The notes beneath the pieces were generated by a model. The model was given only the letters and a program-made list of their open reading frames with translations. It made no database searches and was not told the origin of the DNA. Of a stretch of 54,557 nt of DNA, positions 49,475 to 54,557 are shown one piece after another; position 1 is the stretch's first letter; each line of letters begins with the position of its first letter. A program made the position numbers and the translations under genes. The stretch comes from a virus, in the IMG/VR virus record IMGVR_UViG_3300008262_004839, positions 1 through 54,557 of that record; one strand, given 5' to 3'.

Positions 49475-49481
49475 TATTTAT
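49475..49481 (+). promoter_or_regulatory. TATTTAT late-promoter candidate
   Basis: GTATTTATA, six bases before the ATG at 49488. Confidence 0.4.
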
Positions 49482-49487
49482 AAGAAC

Positions 49488-49868
49488 ATGAACGTTTTTG
49501 ACCAATTAGGAGCCAGACATCCAGATGTTAGATATGAACTTTACCCAACAATTAAGGGTAATGAGAAGCGTGTATATCTCACAGGATTCATGGTACCTTA
49601 TACAATGAGGGGGAAGGGTCTTGGAACGGAATTTATGGAAGATCTTATTAAGGTTGCCGATGAAAATGGGTTTAAGATAACTCTAACACCATCAAGCAGC
49701 TACGGTGGAAATGTAACAAGGTTAAAACAGTTCTATAAAGGATTCGGATTTGTTGAAAACAAAGGGCAAAACAGAGACTTCTCACACAGAGAAGATATGT
49801 ACAGAAATCCACAGGGGTTAAACGAAAATTTGAAAAGATTAAAAGAAATAATAGATTCAAATTTTTAA
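49488..49868 (+). CDS. GNAT acetyltransferase with C-terminal LNE tag
   Basis: 126 residues. The acetyl-CoA loop MRGKGLGTEFMEDLIKVA (R/Q-x-x-G-x-G/A form) and LKQFYKGFGFVE at the end of the fold identify a GNAT N-acetyltransferase. The last 16 residues, LNENLKRLKEIIDSNF, resemble the N-terminal tag of the capsid-candidate proteins but sit at the C-terminus. The acetyl acceptor is unknown. Confidence 0.8.
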   Translation: MNVFDQLGARHPDVRYELYPTIKGNEKRVYLTGFMVPYTMRGKGLGTEFMEDLIKVADENGFKITLTPSSSYGGNVTRLKQFYKGFGFVENKGQNRDFSHREDMYRNPQGLNENLKRLKEIIDSNF

Positions 49869-49879
49869 AGAAAAAATTA

Positions 49880-49886
49880 TATTTAT
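49880..49886 (+). promoter_or_regulatory. TATTTAT late-promoter candidate
   Basis: ATATTTATA, six bases before the ATG at 49893. Confidence 0.4.
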
Positions 49887-49892
49887 ATTAGT

Positions 49893-50345
49893 ATGGGAAT
49901 CGAATTAAAAAAGAAAAAACAACTCATAGAGAGATTAAACAGAAGATTGCTTTCTGAATCTGAAATGGCTTGCCCAAGGGCGACTCAGGATCTTGAGTTG
50001 AATACCAGAAATAGAAATAAATCAATAGAGGCAGAATATATCCAATACGGCCCATTGAATTTAAATGACGAGGAGTATTGGGAAAGATATGCCAAAAAAT
50101 GGAAGACTGAACCAGAGGTTGCAAAGAAATCCAATTGCGGTAATTGCGTTGCTTTCGATATCTCCCCAAGAATGGACGAGTGTATGCCAGGTGAAGTTTC
50201 CGATGAAGAAGGTAGATTGGGTTATTGCTGGATGCACCATTTTAAATGTCACTCAGCTCGCACCTGTTACACCTGGGCGGCTGGTGGTCCGATAACCGAT
50301 GATAAGGTATCATATGATTGGCAACAAAAAAACCAAAACGATTAA
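49893..50345 (+). CDS. Cysteine-rich phage protein, possible metal or Fe-S binder
   Basis: 150 residues. N-terminus basic and helical (IELKKKKQLIERLNRRLLSE). The C-terminal half carries CGNCVAFDISPRMDEC, then GYCWMHHFKCHSARTCYTWA and GGPI. Six cysteines and paired histidines suggest zinc or Fe-S binding. I know a similar C..C-AF / YC--H-F-C--ARTC--W--GGP arrangement from T4-like phage hypothetical proteins. Function unknown. The next gene starts one base after the stop. Confidence 0.65.
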   Translation: MGIELKKKKQLIERLNRRLLSESEMACPRATQDLELNTRNRNKSIEAEYIQYGPLNLNDEEYWERYAKKWKTEPEVAKKSNCGNCVAFDISPRMDECMPGEVSDEEGRLGYCWMHHFKCHSARTCYTWAAGGPITDDKVSYDWQQKNQND

Positions 50346-50346
50346 G

Positions 50347-51669
50347 ATGGAACAAAAAGATTTAAATAGACTTGTGGAAGTAATGGGCTTGATCAATGAT
50401 GATCTTGTTGTTGAGTCTTTTGACGTTATTAACGAGGAGAAAAAGAAAGCGGACCGTTGTCTTAGAATAGCGAGAAGAAAATACGACAAACCATCAGCAT
50501 ACAGATCTGGTGCCATTGTTCAGTGCAGAAGAGGAAAGATCTGGAAGGATCTTAAGGAAGAAGATATTAATGACGCACCAGAAGATGTAAAGGAACTCAT
50601 ATACAAAGCGCATGACGCAATCACAAGAAGAAAGGGTAAGGACTACGCTCCAGACGTTCACGAATTGCAAGCATGGGTGGATGAGTATTTGGATGGACAA
50701 CAAAATGAAGCCCATTCGGACGCAAAATTTCAATTTTCAAAGGATTTAGCTGATGACCCAGAATACGCTGAATTTAAAAAGAATTCAATGTATAAGGATG
50801 AAATTGGTCAAGAAAGAACTTACGGGACACCAAATGCGGTAGGTAGGGATAGCTTTATACAGAAAAAGAAGTGGGGTAGAGTTGGCGTTGATGACTACGA
50901 TCCAGATTTTGACGATGATATTGATGAAGCAAAGAAGACCGATTTCTCAAAGGAAAAGAAAAGCGGACTTCACGGATGGTTTTCAAGAAGAGGTGGTGGT
51001 GGAAGCAAAGGATGGGTTGATTGCAACACATGCAGAAACACGGACGGTAAAAAGAAATGCAAAGCATGTGGAAGACAAGCTGGTGAAAAAAGATCAAAGT
51101 ATCCTTCATGCAGGCCAACACCAGCATCTTGTGGAACACCAGGAAAAGGAAAGAAATGGGGAAAGACAAAAGAAGAGTCTTACAACATGATGAATGAAGC
51201 GGAACAAAAGGAAAAGAAAAGAATTGCATTGTTGTTCATTGTGATCGACAATAAAGTATTATTATTCAAAAGAAGCCCAGAGGAAACAACGAATCCAGGG
51301 AAATACGGAATGCTTGGTGGACACATTGAAAAAGGTGAATCACCAGAAGCAGCATTAAAAAGAGAAATTAAAGAAGAAGCTGGGGTTGAATTAAAATCGT
51401 TCAAAAAATTAAAAACATATGAATTGGATGATGTACAATTAAACGTGTTCTACACAAACGAATTTGACACAGAGAGTATTAGATTAGATAAGAAAGAACA
51501 CACAGGTAAGAAATTCTTCACATTGGAGCAACTTGATGAAATGTCTCCAGAAGAATGCATAGACACAAACAAAGGAATCGCCAGAGATTACAACAAGAAG
51601 GCGAAAGAGGATATGCAACTTAATGAGAGTGTACATAGAATGAAATCCATCATAAGTTATGCCATATAG
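50347..51669 (+). CDS. Nudix hydrolase fused to Cys-rich phage domain, with LNE tag at the C-terminus
   Basis: 440 residues from ATG 50347. N-terminal part: a degenerate tag (LNRLVEVMGL), then a basic segment (RCLRIARRKYDKPSAYRSGA). Middle, about 205-275: GLHGWFSRRGGGGSKGW, DCNTCRNTDGKKKCKACGRQ, YPSCRPTPASCGTPGKGKKW, a Cys-rich phage domain that I believe is the DUF5872 type. C-terminal Nudix domain with a perfect box (GHIEKGESPEAALK, then REIKEEAGV). It ends LNESVHRMKSIISYAI. The stop is TAG, overlapping the next gene; readthrough would add 34 residues. Nudix enzymes hydrolyse nucleoside diphosphate derivatives such as NAD, ADP-ribose or capped RNA. Confidence 0.82.
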   Translation: MEQKDLNRLVEVMGLINDDLVVESFDVINEEKKKADRCLRIARRKYDKPSAYRSGAIVQCRRGKIWKDLKEEDINDAPEDVKELIYKAHDAITRRKGKDYAPDVHELQAWVDEYLDGQQNEAHSDAKFQFSKDLADDPEYAEFKKNSMYKDEIGQERTYGTPNAVGRDSFIQKKKWGRVGVDDYDPDFDDDIDEAKKTDFSKEKKSGLHGWFSRRGGGGSKGWVDCNTCRNTDGKKKCKACGRQAGEKRSKYPSCRPTPASCGTPGKGKKWGKTKEESYNMMNEAEQKEKKRIALLFIVIDNKVLLFKRSPEETTNPGKYGMLGGHIEKGESPEAALKREIKEEAGVELKSFKKLKTYELDDVQLNVFYTNEFDTESIRLDKKEHTGKKFFTLEQLDEMSPEECIDTNKGIARDYNKKAKEDMQLNESVHRMKSIISYAI

Positions 51670-53257
51670 TTTAAAATCCATAGGAGATGCAAATCTCCCA
51701 ATCACCCTGGTGTCCGCAACATACACCGCACTGGACACCGACTACATTATAAATGCAACATCTGGAACGTTTAATATTACCTTACCCACAGCGGTTGGTA
51801 TAACAAATAAACTTTATATTATAAAGAATAGCGGGACGGGTGTTGTTACCATTGTAACAACAGGTAGCCAAACGATTGATGGAAGTTCGGCATCAATAAA
51901 CCTTACGCAAAACACAAGCATATCTATCCAAAGTGATGGATCAAACTGGATTATTACCACAGCTTCTGCAACAGGCAATCCAACGGAGATACAATACAAC
52001 AAAAACGGATCTTTCGCCTCTTCATCTAACTTAACTTATGATGATAGCACCAACACCTTTTTATCTAATGGGATTAGTGCGCTACGTAGAAAAGTGGAGA
52101 TCGGCATAAACGCTGATTGGGTATTCGTAAGCAGAGCGGATGATTTACCCGCAGCAGTTGGTGGCGTTATCACTTTGCTTGATAACATAACTTATATGTT
52201 TGTGTGTGTGGTGGACCTTCAGGGTGATCGTTTAGTGTGTGGAGACAACACAACACTTTTGGGCGGCTCCTCGGAAAACTGTAGGATATTATCAACTGGT
52301 TTAACTGGTCAAGCTATGATATCATCAGTATACTCCTTACCGATCAGGAATTTAACAATTGAAGCGGACGTGGCTTTAAACTTAGCTGGTAATGTTACAA
52401 CATCTGCAATAGACTGGTTTGGTGTTAACTTTACCAACTGCAATACAATAGGCGTAATAAGAGATTACGCAAACGTTATCATGACGGACTGCGCTTTCTT
52501 GGAAAGCGCTTCATTAACCTTTGATGGAACCATCGGAACGGTTGGATTCGCCCAATGTTTATTTAATGGAACCACTGGTAATACCATATTTATTTTACCA
52601 CCAAGTTTAACCATTTCCAGAAGATTTAGAATTATTTACAGTTCATTTGTGGTTTTATCAGGTGAAACGGGAATCAACGTATCAACCACAGCAACCATAC
52701 CAGCGGATGCTTATATTTTAACATATTGCAATTTTTCGGGTGGTGGCACATATTTGGCTGGTCACGATCATACCTCAAACAAAGCTTTATTTATTAATAA
52801 TGTTGGTATAACTAACTCAAGTAACGTTGGTCATTATTATATGCAGAACAATGCCACTGCAACTACGGGTATAGTTCAAAACACTTATCTGAAAGCTGCT
52901 GGGACAACTGTTGTTGGGGCTGGTAACTCCCCGAAATGGACTACCGCAACTACTAATAGATTAACTTATGCGGGTAGTATAACAACTGAATTTATAATTA
53001 CTGTGGTTGGTAGCGTTCAGTCTGCGGCTAACAACTCAACTATTGGTGTTGGTGTGGCCGAAAATGGAACCATTATAGCCGAGTCCAGGGTATCAATTAG
53101 AGCTGCTGTTGCAGGTACACCAATGCCATTTGCAACACAAGACGTTATCCAAGTCGCCACTGGTGACTTTTTTGAGATATGGGTAACTAACGAGACAGGT
53201 ACTCAAGCGATAACGTTAACAGATTTAAATGTGATTATACAGAAAGTTACTGGATAA
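51659..53257 (+). CDS. Tail-fibre/adhesin with beta-helix middle
   Basis: 532 residues, no signal peptide. Residues 15-105 (YTALDTDYIINATSGTFNIT, LYIIKNSGTGVVTIVT, ISIQSDGSNWIIT) are a domain widespread in phage fibres. The middle (about 150-380) shows short repeated strands with stacked Asn/Thr/Cys, typical of a right-handed beta helix. The C-terminal 120 residues form a jelly-roll-like tip (FIITVVGSVQSAANNSTIGV, DFFEIWVTNETGTQAITL). It overlaps the Nudix gene by 11 bases. Confidence 0.75.
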   Translation: MPYSLKSIGDANLPITLVSATYTALDTDYIINATSGTFNITLPTAVGITNKLYIIKNSGTGVVTIVTTGSQTIDGSSASINLTQNTSISIQSDGSNWIITTASATGNPTEIQYNKNGSFASSSNLTYDDSTNTFLSNGISALRRKVEIGINADWVFVSRADDLPAAVGGVITLLDNITYMFVCVVDLQGDRLVCGDNTTLLGGSSENCRILSTGLTGQAMISSVYSLPIRNLTIEADVALNLAGNVTTSAIDWFGVNFTNCNTIGVIRDYANVIMTDCAFLESASLTFDGTIGTVGFAQCLFNGTTGNTIFILPPSLTISRRFRIIYSSFVVLSGETGINVSTTATIPADAYILTYCNFSGGGTYLAGHDHTSNKALFINNVGITNSSNVGHYYMQNNATATTGIVQNTYLKAAGTTVVGAGNSPKWTTATTNRLTYAGSITTEFIITVVGSVQSAANNSTIGVGVAENGTIIAESRVSIRAAVAGTPMPFATQDVIQVATGDFFEIWVTNETGTQAITLTDLNVIIQKVTG

Positions 53258-53262
53258 ATGAT

Positions 53263-53877
53263 ATGAAAAAAACTTTAAAGGAAGAAATAAACAGAATGAA
53301 GACCATGATGGGTGTCTCCGAAGAAATGATAGAGATACCCAGCGACAGCAATTTAATGAATTTCTTTCATGGTGGCGATTTGGATGAGATCAAATACGAT
53401 ATACAACAAAAAACTGATAGACAGCGATATGGTTCTGGTTTATACCTGACAACATATTATGATGTCGCAAAAAAATATGCAAAGGGCAATAGGAAGATGT
53501 ATTTGGTTTCGGTACAAAAAGGTGTGGACATAAATGATAAGAAGGTGGATATGGAAACTTTAATGCAATTCCTTAATCAAAGCTTTCCCAAAAAAACGGC
53601 ACAGACCATACTTAATTTAGCCAATTACAGAATACACAATGATGGCATACCATTATATTTGGTGAATAACATATTAATAAACCACAATTACCTTAAAGGT
53701 CCCAAATCGGTTGCATGGAGAACGTTTCTGGTTGGTTTGGGTGTTGATTACGAGATCGTTGATAACGCTTTTGGTTATGGTGACACCATGATGGTTTTAT
53801 ATAACCCAAGTTTAATAAAGAGCGTTAAACGTATTCAACCAAAGGACACCTTACCCACATACGATTTAAATAAATAA
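53263..53877 (+). CDS. Tagged ADP-ribosyltransferase-like protein (Alt-like candidate)
   Basis: 204 residues. Tag LKEEINRMKTMMGVSEEM (5-22). Then FFHGGDLDEIKYD (H36-G37) and YGSGLYLTTYYDVAKKYAKG (56-75), the NAD-binding pattern of PARP/diphtheria-type ADP-ribosyltransferases (HG, then G-YLT---A--YA). The final catalytic Glu cannot be fixed by eye; YGDTMMVLYNPSLIKSV near the C-terminus has the strand but no obvious Glu, so activity is unsure. T4 Alt is also an ART that carries a capsid-targeting sequence and is injected with DNA. Confidence 0.68.
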   Translation: MKKTLKEEINRMKTMMGVSEEMIEIPSDSNLMNFFHGGDLDEIKYDIQQKTDRQRYGSGLYLTTYYDVAKKYAKGNRKMYLVSVQKGVDINDKKVDMETLMQFLNQSFPKKTAQTILNLANYRIHNDGIPLYLVNNILINHNYLKGPKSVAWRTFLVGLGVDYEIVDNAFGYGDTMMVLYNPSLIKSVKRIQPKDTLPTYDLNK

Positions 53878-53910
53878 AAAAAAAGTTATCAGTAGGCAAT
53901 AAATAACACG

Positions 53911-53938
53911 CCCTCTTAGCGATAAGGGGGTTTTTTAT
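53911..53938. terminator. Intrinsic terminator between convergent genes
   Basis: CCCTCTTA-gcga-TAAGGGGG with one G-T pair and T's on the plus side. Confidence 0.85.
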
Positions 53939-53939
53939 T

Positions 53940-54533
53940 TTACCCGTTTGCCATTCTTTTTCTGTCGTTGGAATTTGGTCTTGCGCTGTAGCTATATGTA
54001 TTTGGATTATACAACGATCTGCTGCTTTGTTGATTTAAGCGCACAACAATGGAATATCTGTCAGCAAAACCGCTACCGCTCTCAACAAATTTAACCTCAC
54101 CAGACATTTGATCTGGGTATTTGGATAAAACATCCTGAAGAACTTTTTCAGCCTCTTGTTTTGTTGGGAAACCAATTACGTGTATGTAATATACATTATA
54201 GTGAATTGTAATTTCGCTGAAATCTTTGCTGTTGATGTCAATGGATTTACCAAGTTTACCTAGGCTATCATTTTGATAATACATTGAAACCTTTTGTTTG
54301 TATTCAATGGGTTCACCCTTAATGTTCATCATTGGCTTACCCTCTTTGTCCAAAGGTGTATTAATGGGTTGTTTCTTAAGATCAAGATAAAGATTTTTGG
54401 CAACACCACCCATGATGGTTGTATCCGCCTCTTCAAGACTCATTTCATTTTCATTGATGATATTCTCACCCATAAAGTTCATAAGACCTTTGATTTTACT
54501 TAATTCCTCATTTAACATATTTTTGTTACCCAT
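53940..54533 (-). CDS. Tagged protein with SPOR-like fold candidate (197 aa)
   Basis: Tag LNEELSKIKGLMNFMGENIINE (7-28), containing LNE at the start and INE at the end. The centre has a compact alpha/beta segment ITIHYNVYYIHVIGFPTKQE followed by AEKVLQDVLSKYP and FADRYSIVVRL, which by eye resembles a SPOR-like strand-helix-strand layout; this is weak. Basic flexible C-terminus. GTATTTAT lies 16 bases upstream. Confidence 0.68.
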   Translation of the reverse strand: MGNKNMLNEELSKIKGLMNFMGENIINENEMSLEEADTTIMGGVAKNLYLDLKKQPINTPLDKEGKPMMNIKGEPIEYKQKVSMYYQNDSLGKLGKSIDINSKDFSEITIHYNVYYIHVIGFPTKQEAEKVLQDVLSKYPDQMSGEVKFVESGSGFADRYSIVVRLNQQSSRSLYNPNTYSYSARPNSNDRKRMANG

Positions 54534-54549
54534 AAAATTATATTTTTAA

Positions 54550-54556
54550 ATAAATA
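54550..54556 (-). promoter_or_regulatory. TATTTAT late-promoter candidate
   Basis: GTATTTATT on the minus strand at the window edge, 16 bases before the ATG at 54533. Confidence 0.4.
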
Positions 54557-54557
54557 C

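Noticed and set aside
34025-51669. Complete reassignment of TAG to sense in this phage
   Set aside because: Genes at 19424 and 50347 end at TAG; reading through the latter would run 34 codons over the next gene. TAG occurs inside genes only near the two starts, so partial suppression fits better.

Overview
The window looks like part of a large tailed-phage genome, with a T4-like gene content, that infects a member of the Bacteroidota. Three things point to the host. Many genes are preceded by the Bacteroidota vegetative promoter pattern (TTTG or CTTG, 19-20 bases, TAnnTTTG). One secreted protein ends in a type IX secretion sorting domain. The DNA is AT-rich and stops are almost all TAA. Phage character is shown by a dNMP kinase, a GH19 endolysin, tail-fibre and adhesin genes, a dense tRNA array, and several proteins that share a short N-terminal tag like the T4 capsid-targeting sequence.

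Layout. 1-12792 (minus) is one uninterrupted collagen-like Gly-X-Y reading frame of at least 4264 codons that runs off the left edge. Next come a ClpC-type unfoldase (minus) and a rightward block of small genes with a KTSC protein, a 2OG-Fe(II) oxygenase, a nucleotidyltransferase, a gene broken at an A10 run, and a dNMP kinase (15.4-19.8 kb). 19.8-25.3 kb carries a divergent pair (unknown gene / UvrD-like helicase), small proteins, the endolysin and a tail-collar protein. 25.2-33.6 kb (minus) is an eight-gene operon of secreted and membrane proteins: a cohesin/dockerin/type-IX-sorted protein, a CsgG-like lipoprotein, a C-type lectin, outer-membrane-like proteins and two small membrane proteins. 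33.7-35.0 kb has small genes, two of which contain an in-frame TAG within their first five codons. 35.0-37.6 kb is an array of 16 clear tRNAs plus one aberrant tRNA-like gene, including an amber suppressor with anticodon CTA. Folded RNAs, a 32-codon ORF and a metallopeptidase gene sit between them. 37.6-54.5 kb mixes adhesins with LamG or beta-helix domains and seven proteins that share the N-terminal tag. It also holds a stand-alone class II aminoacyl-tRNA-synthetase-like gene, a second 2OG oxygenase, a glycosyltransferase, a GNAT enzyme, a Nudix fusion and an ADP-ribosyltransferase-like protein.

How it may work together (inference). Host-type promoters drive early genes: unfoldase, helicase, dNMP kinase and tRNAs. 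A second motif, TATTTAT, lies just upstream of structural, adhesin and tagged genes on the sense strand and may be a late promoter. The tagged proteins are candidates for being packed in the capsid, trimmed by a prohead protease after L-N-E, and injected, as T4 Alt and the internal proteins are. The amber suppressor tRNA together with TAG codons at the start of a peptidyl-tRNA-hydrolase-like gene and its neighbour suggests translational gating. The secreted operon looks designed to use the host type IX and curli-like export routes to change the cell surface during infection.
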